Part shown: piece by piece, positions 1-8,736 of the stretch
Numbering within the stretch: the stretch's first letter is position 1
How the letters are laid out: each line of letters begins with the position of its first letter
From: Lignipirellula cremea
GTDB taxonomy: Bacteria > Planctomycetota > Planctomycetia > Pirellulales > Pirellulaceae
Direction: 5' to 3'
Assembly: GCF_007751035.1 (NCBI RefSeq)
Contig: NZ_CP036433.1
Location: 7,731,001-7,795,000 of the forward strand
DNA: 64,000 nt
Translations under genes and position numbers: made by a program
The notes under the pieces: model-generated
What the model was told of the DNA's origin: nothing
What the model saw: the letters and a program-made list of their open reading frames with translations, nothing else
Databases searched by the model: none

Positions 1-681
1 GCGCTGGCAATGTTCGCAGTGGCAATCGTGGCGATAGAAATAGTTGATGATCAGCCCATCAACGCCGCGTTCGATCGCCCGTTTGGTCCAGGCTTTGAGC
101 ACCTGGCGCCAGTGCGGATTGCGGAGACAGGCCCAGTACTCAGGCATGCCGCCGATGCTGTAACTGTGGTTGATGATCGGCTCGCCCTGGGCGTTCTTCT
201 CCAGCAGGTCGATGGGATCGGCGACCGGTTTCGGCCCCAGTTCTTTTTCATCCCACAGGTCGTGATAGAACTTGAAGAAACCACGGGGACCGTCGAGTCC
301 GGCAGGCTCGCCGACGAGAAACTCGACATTGAAGTGGCCAATCACTTTCACTTTTTCGGCATGCAACGCCTTGTTCCGCTGGACGAACCAGTCGCCGCAC
401 TCGTTCAATCCCTGGACCGGAAAATGGGCCGGGTAGCCTTTGTATTGCGGTGTATGCGCCAGGCTCCAGAAGTGGCCGCCGTAGAAGCCAATCTGCGCCG
501 CCTGGGGCTGGGCTTCGCGGACGAACGCCATGTAGTCTTCGTCGGCGTAGTTGGCCCAGTGGGCGATCAGCCGCTGGAACTCCACCCGCGGCGCCGCGGG
601 CTCCTCGGCCCTCGCCGGACCAACTGCCAGACAAACAAGCAACCCGAAACCAGGCAGCAACCGGAACAGCCGAGCAGGCAT
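1..681 (-). CDS. Secreted TIM-barrel glycosidase-like protein (C-terminus outside window)
   Basis: This reading frame runs off the left edge, so only the first 227 residues are present. It starts at an ATG preceded by AGGAGATGTG, a good Shine-Dalgarno, and begins with a signal peptide (hydrophobic residues about 4-22, likely cleavage after GPARA). The mature part has stretches typical of putative glycosidase TIM barrels: GFYGGHFW near residue 60, HFNVEFL near residue 115, and GVDGLIINYF followed by a CHCEHC cluster at the truncated end. A Cys-x-Cys-x-x-Cys cluster after such a strand occurs in GH42-like and related hypothetical glycoside hydrolases. Substrate and exact family cannot be read from this fragment. 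The coding call is firm; the glycosidase call is an inference from fold-like motifs. Confidence 0.7.
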   Translation of the reverse strand, partial: MPARLFRLLPGFGLLVCLAVGPARAEEPAAPRVEFQRLIAHWANYADEDYMAFVREAQPQAAQIGFYGGHFWSLAHTPQYKGYPAHFPVQGLNECGDWFVQRNKALHAEKVKVIGHFNVEFLVGEPAGLDGPRGFFKFYHDLWDEKELGPKPVADPIDLLEKNAQGEPIINHSYSIGGMPEYWACLRNPHWRQVLKAWTKRAIERGVDGLIINYFYRHDCHCEHCQR

Positions 682-1128
682 CACATCTCCTGACAACAAC
701 AGAAGGAAAGGGCAGGGGAGAGGCCACATTGTACCGCCCGCAGGTTTCACTTTGGCGAAGCCTCCACCAAAGAAAAGTTCACAGCCGAGAATCGCAGAGA
801 AGAGGGAGCTGTTTTTTCGGCTTGCTGTAGCGGAGAAAGTTCCTCTGCTGCTGTTTCATTTTGAAGAGATTGCCATTCCCGGCAACCATTTCCCTGCGTC
901 CTGCTTTCTCCCATTTCCTCTGCGATCCTCGGCGGTGAATCCTTTTCCCTTTTTGCGTCTCCCTGGTGGTGCGTCAACCTTCGAAATTAGAGCAGGGATC
1001 TTAGACCGCGCGACTTGGGCCGTGCTGCTGTGCCGCCAGGTGAACCATGGACTATCACCCTGCGGCTGAATGGGAGAAGCCTGATCCCAGGGCTTGAAGC
1101 ACCACCAGTGACACTTCTACGTCAACTT
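682..1128. other. Intergenic spacer with an inverted repeat pair
   Basis: No gene is seen in these 447 bases. They separate the start of the secreted protein on the left from the stop of the acyl-CoA dehydrogenase on the right. The spacer holds two inverted copies of a TCTGCG-type element, described separately. The promoter of the leftward gene must lie here, but no convincing -35/-10 pair was recognised. Confidence 0.6.
765..955. repeat. Inverted pair of the CTCTGCG dispersed element
   Basis: The minus-strand reading of 765-806 and the plus-strand reading of 911-955 share a core of CTCTGCGAT-CTCGGC-GTGAA with about 20 of 22 bases identical, followed by a T/C-rich tail. The arms are separated by roughly 100 bases, so a transcript through the region could fold into one long hairpin. 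Related copies lie at 37995-38034 and 41456-41495. Confidence 0.7.
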
Positions 1129-2898
1129 TCATTCCGACTGGCCGCGTTGGAGCATGGCGTTGGCCAGGGCGTTGGCTTCTTCATCGTGGTTGTCCCACAT
1201 GGTTTTGAAGCCTTGGCGGATGCGGGTGTTGGCGGCGCGGAGATAGTAACGGGCCGTCTGCAGTTCGAACCGGCGGCGTTTCTCGTCGAGTTGCGATTCA
1301 CGCAATAATGCGTCCAGGCGATTGATCACGCAGGCGCAAACATAAATCTCCGTCGCCGCGTCGGCGATCCGGCCCAGCTGATGCTGGCGGTCGACAATCT
1401 CAAGCTGATATGTGGCGAGCGCCCGTTCGACGTTCTGCCCCAGCAGACGCAGCAAGGCGGAAAGCTGCTGGGCGTCGTTCTCCAGCGCTTCGCTGCGCAC
1501 CACGACAGTCGGCCCGGCCAGCAAAGAGCCGAGCTTGCGCCCGGCGAACTGGCCCAGCTGCACCAGGTTGGTCAGCGGTTTTTTGGCCGCCTTGAGCACG
1601 CCTTCTAATTCCATGCCCACGTCGCGCATGCCGACCAGGGCGGTAAAGGCCCGCAGCACGTCGTTGGCGCCTTCGCCGATGGTGTTAATCCGGGCGTCGC
1701 GCATCATCCGTTCGAACGGCTGGTCGGTGAAGTACGCCAGGCCGCCGTACAGCTGGAATGTATCGTTGATGATCCGCCAGAGCACCTCGGTGGAGAACAC
1801 CTTGAGCATGGCCGTTTCCAGCATGAAGTCGCCCACGCCCGAGTCAATCAGCGCGGCCGTTTGATAGGTGCACGACTCCATGGCGTAGACGCCGGCCTGC
1901 ATGTAGGCGAGCTTCTCTTTGACCAGCTCGAACGATCCCAGCGTCTGCTGGAACTGGACCCGGCGGTTAGCGTGCTCAACCGCTTTGGCGACGCAGAATT
2001 TGGCCGCTCCGGTGCAGCTGGCGCCAAAGGTCGTCCGGCCAAAGTCGAGTACGGTCAGCGCCACGCGCAGTCCTTTGCCCTGGCGACCCAGGACGTTCTC
2101 CTTCGGGACAAACATCTCGTGGAAGGCGAGTCGCGATGTGGCCGTGCCGCGAACGCCGCATTTTTCCATCCGCTCTTCGACGACCTCAAAACCTTCCATG
2201 TCGGGCGTCACCAGGAAGGCGGTGATCTTCGATTCGCCCCCATCGGGCGACGGCGTTCGCGCCATCACGGTCAGCACCTGGGCAATGCCGCCGTTGGTAA
2301 TCCAGCGTTTCTCCCCGTTAAGCAGAAAGCCTTTGCCGTCGGTGGTGGGCGTGGCCGTGGTTTGTACGTTGGCCGCATCGCTGCCGGCTTCCGGTTCGGT
2401 CAGGGCGAAGGCGCTGATCCACTCGCCCGAGGCGAGTTTGGGCAACCACTTCTGCTGTTGTTCGGGCGTGCCGAAAAGCACCAGGGCCCGCGGCCCGATC
2501 GAATGGTGGGCGTTGACAAACAGGGCCGTTCCGCCGCAGTGTCCGCCCAGGATTTCCAAAATCCGGCAGTAGTCGGTCTGGGACCATTCCAGCCCGCCGC
2601 ACGACTTGGGCAGACAGGCGCCAAGTACGCCCAGTTGGCCGAGTCCGGCGATGACTTCGTCGGGAATGCGTGCATTTCGATCGATGGCGACCGGGTCGAT
2701 TTTCTGCTGGCAATAATCGCGGACTTCGGCCAAACGCCGATCACGTTCCGCGTCGGCGGTAAATGTCGGATAGGGCGGCAGCTGCGCGGCGGCGTACCGG
2801 CCAAAAAACAGCGCTTTGGCGAAATCCAGTTGCTCCAGCCGATCCCCCAGGATCTCCTCGGCCTGTTCCATCTGCTGTTGCCGTTGGTCGTCGTTCAT
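1129..2898 (-). CDS. Acyl-CoA dehydrogenase family protein
   Basis: A 589-residue FAD-dependent acyl-CoA dehydrogenase that would introduce the alpha-beta double bond into an acyl-CoA. N-terminal, middle and C-terminal ACAD domains are all present. The signature ALTEPEAGSD is at residues 165-174, and INTIGEGANDVLR near residue 404-416 places a glutamate (E409) where VLCAD/ACAD9-like enzymes have their catalytic base. A C-terminal extension of about 170 residues makes it the length of the VLCAD/ACAD9 group rather than the roughly 380-residue short forms. The start was chosen because GGAG lies 7 bases before this ATG. An ATG 42 bases upstream (2940), with GGGAG 4 bases before it, is a possible alternative. 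No electron-transfer flavoprotein gene is adjacent, so its pathway cannot be told from context. Confidence 0.93.
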   Translation of the reverse strand: MNDDQRQQQMEQAEEILGDRLEQLDFAKALFFGRYAAAQLPPYPTFTADAERDRRLAEVRDYCQQKIDPVAIDRNARIPDEVIAGLGQLGVLGACLPKSCGGLEWSQTDYCRILEILGGHCGGTALFVNAHHSIGPRALVLFGTPEQQQKWLPKLASGEWISAFALTEPEAGSDAANVQTTATPTTDGKGFLLNGEKRWITNGGIAQVLTVMARTPSPDGGESKITAFLVTPDMEGFEVVEERMEKCGVRGTATSRLAFHEMFVPKENVLGRQGKGLRVALTVLDFGRTTFGASCTGAAKFCVAKAVEHANRRVQFQQTLGSFELVKEKLAYMQAGVYAMESCTYQTAALIDSGVGDFMLETAMLKVFSTEVLWRIINDTFQLYGGLAYFTDQPFERMMRDARINTIGEGANDVLRAFTALVGMRDVGMELEGVLKAAKKPLTNLVQLGQFAGRKLGSLLAGPTVVVRSEALENDAQQLSALLRLLGQNVERALATYQLEIVDRQHQLGRIADAATEIYVCACVINRLDALLRESQLDEKRRRFELQTARYYLRAANTRIRQGFKTMWDNHDEEANALANAMLQRGQSE

Positions 2899-3047
2899 CC
2901 GGGCGCTCCATGGGGATTTGGGGGGTAGAGTATTTATCATACGTCTCCCAGCGACCTGGGAAAACTCGGTACCATCAATCGCCTGATTCTCCTCGATGGT
3001 TATAATGAGAAAGAACGCACCGCGAATAACCCTGGGTAAGGGACACG

Positions 3048-3797
3048 ATGACGCCGCCTCAACACCTTGACGACATTCTCCGCGACTGGCCCTACGATCC
3101 CGATGAGGGCGCCGTGCGCCTGACCGAAGGCGAAGGCGGGCGCGAAGTCCTGCAGATGCGGATCGACCTGGGCGTACTGCAGCTGGAAACAACCGATCGC
3201 CCGGACGGACTGCGTCCCGGCGGATTCGCCACCATGCGCGAGCAGTTGACCGATATCGCCGCCAAGGCGGGCGAAGGCTTTTTGTTTTCTGAAGAGCAGT
3301 GCCTCGACGCTGATCGGGAATTTGTGCAATTCTATCATCGCCGGGTCTGCTGGCTGCAGCTGGCCCGGTATGAGATGGCCGTGCGCGACGCCGATCATAC
3401 GCTGGCGATGATGGACCTGTGCGCTTTGCATTCGCCCGACGAACGCTGGACGCTAACCCACGAACAGTACCGCCCCTTCGTACTCTACCACCGCACGCAA
3501 GCCAGCGCTCTGGCCGCGCTGGAACGCAGCGGGGCCGAAGAGGCCGTCGAAGAAATGAACGCCGGCCTGGAACGGCTGCGGGAACTGTTCGCCCAGTTTG
3601 AGGTCGAAGAGCACTTTGACGAAAACGACCTGGTCGTGCAGCTCACTAAAATGCGCGAGCAGCTACGAGAAGAGTACCAGGTGGGACGCACCCTGCAGGA
3701 ACGCCTGCAGGACGCCGTTTCCGCCGAGCAGTACGAACTGGCGGCCGAGATCCGCGACCTGCTCGACCGGCGCCACGAAGGCGGCGGCAAAAACTAA
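3048..3797 (+). CDS. UvrB/UvrC (UVR) motif-containing protein
   Basis: A 249-residue soluble protein without signal peptide. The last 40 residues form a UVR motif (LQERLQDAVSAEQYELAAE followed by IRDLL), the short helical hairpin by which UvrB and UvrC contact each other and which also occurs in ClpC and McsA-type proteins. The region before it is Glu-rich and helical; residues about 160-230 look coiled-coil prone. There is no nuclease or helicase domain, so this is not UvrB or UvrC itself. The gene is divergent from the acyl-CoA dehydrogenase and convergent with the RNA ligase. A role as an adaptor in protein or nucleic-acid quality control is inference only. Confidence 0.85.
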   Translation: MTPPQHLDDILRDWPYDPDEGAVRLTEGEGGREVLQMRIDLGVLQLETTDRPDGLRPGGFATMREQLTDIAAKAGEGFLFSEEQCLDADREFVQFYHRRVCWLQLARYEMAVRDADHTLAMMDLCALHSPDERWTLTHEQYRPFVLYHRTQASALAALERSGAEEAVEEMNAGLERLRELFAQFEVEEHFDENDLVVQLTKMREQLREEYQVGRTLQERLQDAVSAEQYELAAEIRDLLDRRHEGGGKN

Positions 3798-3830
3798 CGC
3801 GGGCGCGTGCCTTCATGGACATTTGCTGCA

Positions 3831-3852
3831 GAACGGTCACTCCTGACCGTTC
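3831..3852. terminator. Perfect hairpin between convergent genes
   Basis: GAACGGTCA and TGACCGTTC form a perfect 9-bp stem with the loop CTCC. It lies between the UVR protein (plus) and the RNA ligase (minus), which converge here. No clear U-tract follows on either strand, so it may be a processed 3' end or a weak bidirectional terminator. Confidence 0.55.
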
Positions 3853-3945
3853 ATGTTCGACGCTGACTTGCCAGGGCGACCGGGAACGCTGGTCGGGCAG
3901 GAGCGCCCAACCTGCAGGAGAGAAGTTCGATACCAACGGGCGGCG

Positions 3946-5334
3946 TTAGTGGAATTCGGTGCCGCCCTTGCGGGCGAGGTAGGCGAAGTTGATGCACTTG
4001 AGCTGCTTCCGGTCGTGGATCTTCTCCGGCGTCACCACCACTTCTTCCTCCACCGAGCTCACCACCACCCCTTCGCGACCGATACGGACGGAGTCGTCCT
4101 GCTGCGTGGCGCCGACCGCCACAGCGCTTGGTCCGCTGGCCAGTTGCTCGATCGTTTCCCGGTCGTAAGGGCCCTGGTATAGCACCGGAACCAGCGGAGT
4201 CTGGAACCGCTCGCACAACTCCTGCCTGGCGGCAAAATCGAGATACTTCAGGTCGACCAACAGGTCGAAGGCGCGGAAGCTTGTCTGTCCGTTCGCGCAG
4301 CCGTACCAGTATCCTTGCTGGATGCCGGCGCCAAACATCTCGCCGAACAGCACTACATCGTGTGTGGGGCCGTCGCCAACCCGCATGCCATCGGGATCCT
4401 CGACTCCGCACCCGCTCACGTGAGCCAGCAACGCTTTCACTTGCGGAGAAAACGGCGTCCAGTAATTCGACCGCACGCGGATCTCTTCGCCCGACGCATC
4501 GACCTGGGTAGCCAGCACGCGCGGCTCTTTATCGCTGGCGGAAACGTCAACCGCCAGGAGCGACTCTTCGACGCGCCAGAACTGCCCATTACGGGTGTCC
4601 AGAATCTGGCCGCGGACCACGGCCGGTTCCTGGAGGATCCACTGCTCGACCAGTTTATACAGATCGAACCGCTGCGTGCGGGTGGAATATTCCTGGCGCC
4701 GTACGTCGTGGCTGCCGGCGGTCCAGCGCCAGCGGAGCACGCCCTGGTCGTCAGCCACGCGGATCAACCCCAGCCGGACGTTCGTGCCGTGGATTTTTTC
4801 CGTCACCACCACCGGATCGCCCGGCTGAAACAGGTCGGGAAAGTTGCGCAAGTTTTCCATGTCGTAGTAACGAGGGAACGCCGGGTGCGACGGCTCACTG
4901 TCCCCATGATGCTGGCTCTCGGGCGGCTCGTACTTGCGGGCGCCATAGTAGTCGGCCACGTTGTCTCCCACATTCCAGTCGGCGACATCCGGCGAGCGGA
5001 GCAGTCCATAAGAAGGCTCCCCCCGCAGTCGAGCCACGCGAATCCGGCCGGCCTGGGGACGCTGACCGTTGACATCGGGCGGCAAGGGGGTGAGAAATTT
5101 GGTGACGCCCATTTGATCCGACAGCGTGTGGGGGATGACGGTCTCGGGCGGGAAGTAAACGACTTTGTCGCCGGGCTGGAATTCCGTGCGGCCGGTGTCG
5201 GCGTTCTTGCCGATGCAGACTTGCCAGCCTTTGATATGAGCGATCGCCATGCGATCTGCCTGCGGATGCGGCGCCACTTTAGAGATCTGGCAAACTTCGA
5301 CAATCAGGCTGCTCACACTCGACTCCCACGCCAT
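3946..5334 (-). CDS. RNA ligase, DRB0094 (Deinococcus Rnl5-like) family
   Basis: A 462-residue ATP-dependent RNA ligase. The nucleotidyltransferase motif I is VTEKIHGTNVR, with the AMP-accepting lysine at K180. Motif IIIa is FGEMFG (330-335), motif IV is EGVVV (421-425), and motif V is around K443-K446 (RKQLKCINF). The first 130 residues form a beta-rich region like the N-terminal OB-fold module of the Deinococcus radiodurans enzyme, which seals 3'-OH/5'-phosphate nicks in RNA. The protein is longer than that enzyme (about 340 residues from memory); much of the extra length lies between motif I and motif IIIa. The start ATG has AGGAGG upstream at a rather long distance of about 17 bases, and the frame stays open further upstream to 5463. 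The family call is strong; substrate is unknown. Confidence 0.9.
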   Translation of the reverse strand: MAWESSVSSLIVEVCQISKVAPHPQADRMAIAHIKGWQVCIGKNADTGRTEFQPGDKVVYFPPETVIPHTLSDQMGVTKFLTPLPPDVNGQRPQAGRIRVARLRGEPSYGLLRSPDVADWNVGDNVADYYGARKYEPPESQHHGDSEPSHPAFPRYYDMENLRNFPDLFQPGDPVVVTEKIHGTNVRLGLIRVADDQGVLRWRWTAGSHDVRRQEYSTRTQRFDLYKLVEQWILQEPAVVRGQILDTRNGQFWRVEESLLAVDVSASDKEPRVLATQVDASGEEIRVRSNYWTPFSPQVKALLAHVSGCGVEDPDGMRVGDGPTHDVVLFGEMFGAGIQQGYWYGCANGQTSFRAFDLLVDLKYLDFAARQELCERFQTPLVPVLYQGPYDRETIEQLASGPSAVAVGATQQDDSVRIGREGVVVSSVEEEVVVTPEKIHDRKQLKCINFAYLARKGGTEFH

Positions 5335-5696
5335 TTTTGTTTCGTCCGCCGGCTCCTCCTGCAGCCCGCATCGGCGGATCGCCAACCTGCGCGGTTCCGT
5401 CACGAGTTGGAGGCTTTGGCGAGAAGGAAGGTTCGCCCCTGCGTTACACTTCCTTCCGGTCATTCAGGAAAACCCGCAACCGGGATGCGGCTGGCCGCGA
5501 TTTGTGAAGGTCCAACCCGCAGGGACGTTCGTTGTACAACATTCGGGCCAGGCAGGGCGCCGGTAAGAACGACCGGGCGAAAAGAAATGGCACTCAGAGA
5601 GCGCCGCACAGACTGGCCAACTGGTCGTCCGTGGAGCCTTTGGAGGCAAGCCCGCAGGCGAGGCAGGCACGCAGCCTGCCTCGCCATCGGCTTCCT
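5335..5696. other. Intergenic spacer upstream of the RNA ligase
   Basis: About 360 bases between the stop of the 505-residue secreted protein and the RNA ligase start. It should hold the ligase promoter. The only distinct structure is the strong hairpin at 5657-5685. No small gene was recognised. Confidence 0.55.
5657..5685 (-). terminator. 12-bp GC-rich hairpin after a stop codon
   Basis: GGCGAGGCAGGC and GCCTGCCTCGCC form a perfect 12-bp stem with the loop ACGCA. It begins about 12 bases beyond the stop codon of the leftward gene ending at 5697. There is no U-tract, so it is a terminator-like or 3'-stabilising hairpin rather than a textbook intrinsic terminator. Confidence 0.6.
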
Positions 5697-7217
5697 TTAG
5701 CGTTGGTAAGCGCTCTCTTGGCGCTCCGCCCAAAGGCGTTCGAGTTCTTCGCCGGCGCCTAGTCCGAGTCGACCTCCGTAAACACGCTGGTCGTACAGCA
5801 CCAGAGCGCGGATGGCGTGGCTTTTGGGGCCGATTTCCAGCTTCCGGTTCCGCTCGTTGAGCAGCAGATTGGTGAGGAAATCGACCGCCTTGATGATGCG
5901 TGGGGTCTGCAGTTCTTCATCGGTCATCGAGAACACCATCCACTCTAAAATGTGGCCGGTTGTCTGAAGTTTCCGATCTTCGTCCGGCTTGTTCTCGCGT
6001 TTCTCAAACCAGTCGGTGCTGAAGCTGCCGTCGGGATTCTGCAGGCTGAGGGTATAGCGCTGGTAATCTTCGACGAAGCGTTGGGCGCGGACAAACTGCC
6101 CTGTCACAGGCATGCCCTGGCGTTTCCGGCGATCGACCGAATAGGCGAAGCCCATCATGCGGTGCGTACCGCCACAGGCGGCGCCGACGATTTTTTGGCG
6201 AAGTTCTTCCTGGATGAGCCGTTCAATATCCCATTTTTGTCCCTGGTCGCTGGTCCAGGTTTCGTCGCTTTTCAGGTAGTGCGACAGGCCGATCAGTTTG
6301 AAAGTGAGTTCCGAATTGGGACGGCAGGTGCGTTTTTCGTATTCGATCAGGTCATCGACGGTAAACCGTTGGCCGTTGACCTGCATCGGATAGTCGCGCG
6401 CCACTTTGGACTGGGCCAGCATCGCCAGCAGTTGCCCTTCATGGCCTTGCACGCCCGGGCCGACCCGCATGCCCAGTTTTCCGCCGCGGGTGAACATAAT
6501 GCTCTGACCGCGGGAAGGGTAATTCCAGCAGAGGAAACCAACAGCATTCACCCGGCGACCATTCGCATAGATTCGCGTATCGACCCCGAACGACAGCATC
6601 GAGTGCATGACACCCCAGGGGCTGTGATCGGCAATGTTTTCCGGGCGAGCGTAATAGGCGCCCAGGCAACGGCGAATCCGGGAGCGCAGCGCCAGCATTT
6701 GCGGACTCAGGTCTTCGTCGGCCACTTCGGCTTTGTCGGGCGTGGTGTCGCTGGGGGTGCGGCCGACATTGGCGGTAGCGGGGGGAGTCGATCCATCGTT
6801 GACGACGGGATCGGCGTCTTCCGCGGGGCTGTCCTCAAGCGTTTCTTCCGTAGCGCTTTCTGGTTTGATGGTCAGGGGCCGCGTTTCGACGGTGCGTTCT
6901 GGCTTTCTTTCCGGCTTGCTTTCTTGCGACAGCCGGGGGGTATCCCCCTGGGCTTCGAGCATATCCTGGATAAAGCTGTCGAGTTTGCTGTGCTCTTTTT
7001 CGGCGATGCTTTCACCGGCGAGCTGTTGCGGCTTCAGCCGATCGGCCGTTTCGCGGCGAACGCGTCCTGTCGACGCCTCGCCCAGCGGCTGTAAAGGCAG
7101 TTCTCCCAAAATACCGAACGTCGGGGCGGGAGGCTCATCTCCTCTTACTCCGGTAACGACCCCCAGCGTCGTCGCAACCGTCAATAAGAACAAGGGAACA
7201 ATACGGGACCAGGTCAT
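5697..7217 (-). CDS. Secreted protein with terpenoid-cyclase-like alpha-barrel region
   Basis: A 506-residue exported protein. A signal peptide occupies residues 1-26 (cleavage near VRGDE). Residues about 60-170 are low-complexity, rich in Glu, Pro, Thr and Ser, and look like a disordered linker. The C-terminal 330 residues are well folded, with motifs seen in planctomycete proteins of the prenyltransferase/squalene-cyclase alpha-alpha-barrel type: NPDGSFSTDWF resembles the Q-x-x-DGSW/F repeat, and HILEWMVFS and AVDFLTNLLL are typical helices. No catalytic DxDD motif is visible, so an enzyme function is not supported. The shape resembles proteins that bind or monitor other exported proteins, but the function is unknown. 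Confidence 0.82.
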   Translation of the reverse strand: MTWSRIVPLFLLTVATTLGVVTGVRGDEPPAPTFGILGELPLQPLGEASTGRVRRETADRLKPQQLAGESIAEKEHSKLDSFIQDMLEAQGDTPRLSQESKPERKPERTVETRPLTIKPESATEETLEDSPAEDADPVVNDGSTPPATANVGRTPSDTTPDKAEVADEDLSPQMLALRSRIRRCLGAYYARPENIADHSPWGVMHSMLSFGVDTRIYANGRRVNAVGFLCWNYPSRGQSIMFTRGGKLGMRVGPGVQGHEGQLLAMLAQSKVARDYPMQVNGQRFTVDDLIEYEKRTCRPNSELTFKLIGLSHYLKSDETWTSDQGQKWDIERLIQEELRQKIVGAACGGTHRMMGFAYSVDRRKRQGMPVTGQFVRAQRFVEDYQRYTLSLQNPDGSFSTDWFEKRENKPDEDRKLQTTGHILEWMVFSMTDEELQTPRIIKAVDFLTNLLLNERNRKLEIGPKSHAIRALVLYDQRVYGGRLGLGAGEELERLWAERQESAYQR

Positions 7218-7660
7218 GGGTTATTCCATCGTGCGGGCAAATTTTCGCAGGGAGCTTTGCCCGAATTTCAGGCAAGCCGTTCACTGCCAACCAGCAAGTG
7301 AGCGACAATCGGAGCAAAGCAACGGGGGCTAAGTTACAAACCGAAAAAAGGAAAATGCATGTCACTTTTTCGCCAGGAACGCCTCGCAAAGCGTTCATCG
7401 CAAAAACGGAAGGAAAAAGATGTCACTTTGGGCGGGCAACCGCACCGCCAATGCGAATCCGCCAAGGAAGAGCTGCCAGTCCTGCGGGAAGATGTCGGGT
7501 TATAACTCTTGCTCCCATGGTATCGGTGTTTTCTGTCGCGCGGATTGACCCTTTATGCGTCCAGAAAGGTCCGTTCCCAGGGCTTCGCCAGGCCACGTGA
7601 GGAACTCTAACGATTGGGGAAAAGCCCGACAAACTTGAGGCAATTTCTTGTTAAATCGCC
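7218..7660. other. Intergenic spacer, no gene recognised
   Basis: About 440 bases between two leftward genes. The words ATGTCACTTT occur twice (near 7357 and 7420), but no open frame here has protein-like composition. It presumably carries the promoter of the secreted protein to its left. Confidence 0.5.
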
Positions 7661-8380
7661 TTAACGAAACGTCCCCGACGCAGAGGGCTGGGCAGCGATT
7701 GCCGTTTCCCCATCGACGGGGGTGGTCCGGCGGGCAAATTCCCGCCATTTCGTTACATCGTTGCCAAAGTCTTCCTCACTGACGTTCTTCATGGATTGCA
7801 TGGCGCGGTACTGTAACGCCGGGTTGCCGTCTTCCAGAGCCAGCCCCAGACCTGCGATCGCCTGCGGTCCCTGGGTTTCCCCCAGCGCCCGGGTGGCGGC
7901 CAACTGCACATCCAGATCGGAGTCGCTGCCCAGCGTCTGGGCCAGCACCGCGGCGGCTTCGGCCGAACCATGAAGCCCAAGCCCCTTGCATGCGGCCATC
8001 CGCACGTGGGAGTCGGCGTCCTTGACGGCGATTTTGAGTCCGCTGAGCGACTCCGGTCCGGGAATGACTCCCAGCACCTGGGTAATTTCGGCCCGCATCA
8101 GCGCATTGGACTCGGCCCGCAGCTGAATGGTGAGCTCATCGGCCTTTTTTTTCTGCTGGTCAGGCGGCATGCTGGGAATCTCCACCGCCAGGGCGCGCAT
8201 TTGCTCCTGGCGTGTGGGGAAGCTGGGGCCGTACTTCTTTTCTTGTTCGGCCCATTTCTTCTGGTTGTAGGGATTCCAGGTCGCGCAGCCGATCGCCGCC
8301 GACAAGGCGGCCGAAAGGGCGCAGAGGCCCAGCATGGCCCGCCACCAGACTTTCTGTCGCGGTTCAGGTTTGGATTGCAT
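7661..8380 (-). CDS. HEAT-repeat lipoprotein
   Basis: A 239-residue protein with a basic N-terminus, a hydrophobic stretch (residues about 14-30) and a cysteine in AAIGC that fits a relaxed lipobox, so it is probably lipid-anchored. From about residue 85 there are three or four HEAT/PBS-type helical repeats (LSGLKIAVKDADSHVRMAA, VLAQTLGSDSDLDVQLAA, IAGLGLALEDGNPALQYRA), a protein-protein interaction scaffold. The C-terminal 40 residues include FGNDVTKWREFA, a conserved-looking tail. It lies divergent to ffh. Partner unknown. Confidence 0.85.
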   Translation of the reverse strand: MQSKPEPRQKVWWRAMLGLCALSAALSAAIGCATWNPYNQKKWAEQEKKYGPSFPTRQEQMRALAVEIPSMPPDQQKKKADELTIQLRAESNALMRAEITQVLGVIPGPESLSGLKIAVKDADSHVRMAACKGLGLHGSAEAAAVLAQTLGSDSDLDVQLAATRALGETQGPQAIAGLGLALEDGNPALQYRAMQSMKNVSEEDFGNDVTKWREFARRTTPVDGETAIAAQPSASGTFR

Positions 8381-8736
8381 TTTAAAAGGGTCGCCTCAAA
8401 CGCTAAACAGGGGTCACGGGCGGCGAACGATAAGTCCTGCCATCTCCCTGAAGGCAAAACCAGGCAGCCTGGCTCCCACCGGGAAAGGGAAGGGCGGGAA
8501 CGGTACCAAAAAGAAACATCCGCGACCAGACGAATTGCCGCGCGAAAATCGCCCCCTGCGGTCCCTGGTAAATTGTTGTGGTTCCGAGGGGGTGGCCGCA
8601 TTTACAATATTGGCTTCCATCGTTTAGAATCCAAGTTTTCCCTCGTGCGTCAGCATTTGGCTGGCTGCCGTTTTCGCCGTACGGCGCCCCCCTCTGTGGG
8701 GCATGGGTGCGGGGGTCGTTTTGGCCAGGTCCGTTC
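8381..8736. other. Divergent promoter region between lipoprotein gene and ffh
   Basis: About 356 bases between two divergent genes. It should hold the promoter of the ffh-rpsP-trmD-rplS operon. A TTTACAATAT box at 8601-8610 looks like a -10 element, but no -35 at acceptable spacing was found, so no promoter is called. Confidence 0.4.

Noticed and set aside
10-693. Plus-strand open frame over the left-edge gene
   Set aside because: It lies opposite a frame with a signal peptide and glycosidase-like motifs; its own translation shows no domain and is the complement shadow of that gene.
2941-3192. N-terminal extension of the acyl-CoA dehydrogenase
   Set aside because: The extra residues overlap the UVR gene on the other strand and do not look like ACAD sequence; better ribosome-binding sites lie downstream.
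7135-7398. Small minus-strand gene upstream of the 506-residue secreted protein
   Set aside because: No ribosome-binding site, a Cys/Leu-rich translation without pattern, and overlap with the start of the secreted protein.
8601-8610. Promoter -10 box for ffh
   Set aside because: TTTACAATAT looks like a -10, but the nearest TTGT-type -35 candidates lie more than 20 bases away, beyond a usable spacing.
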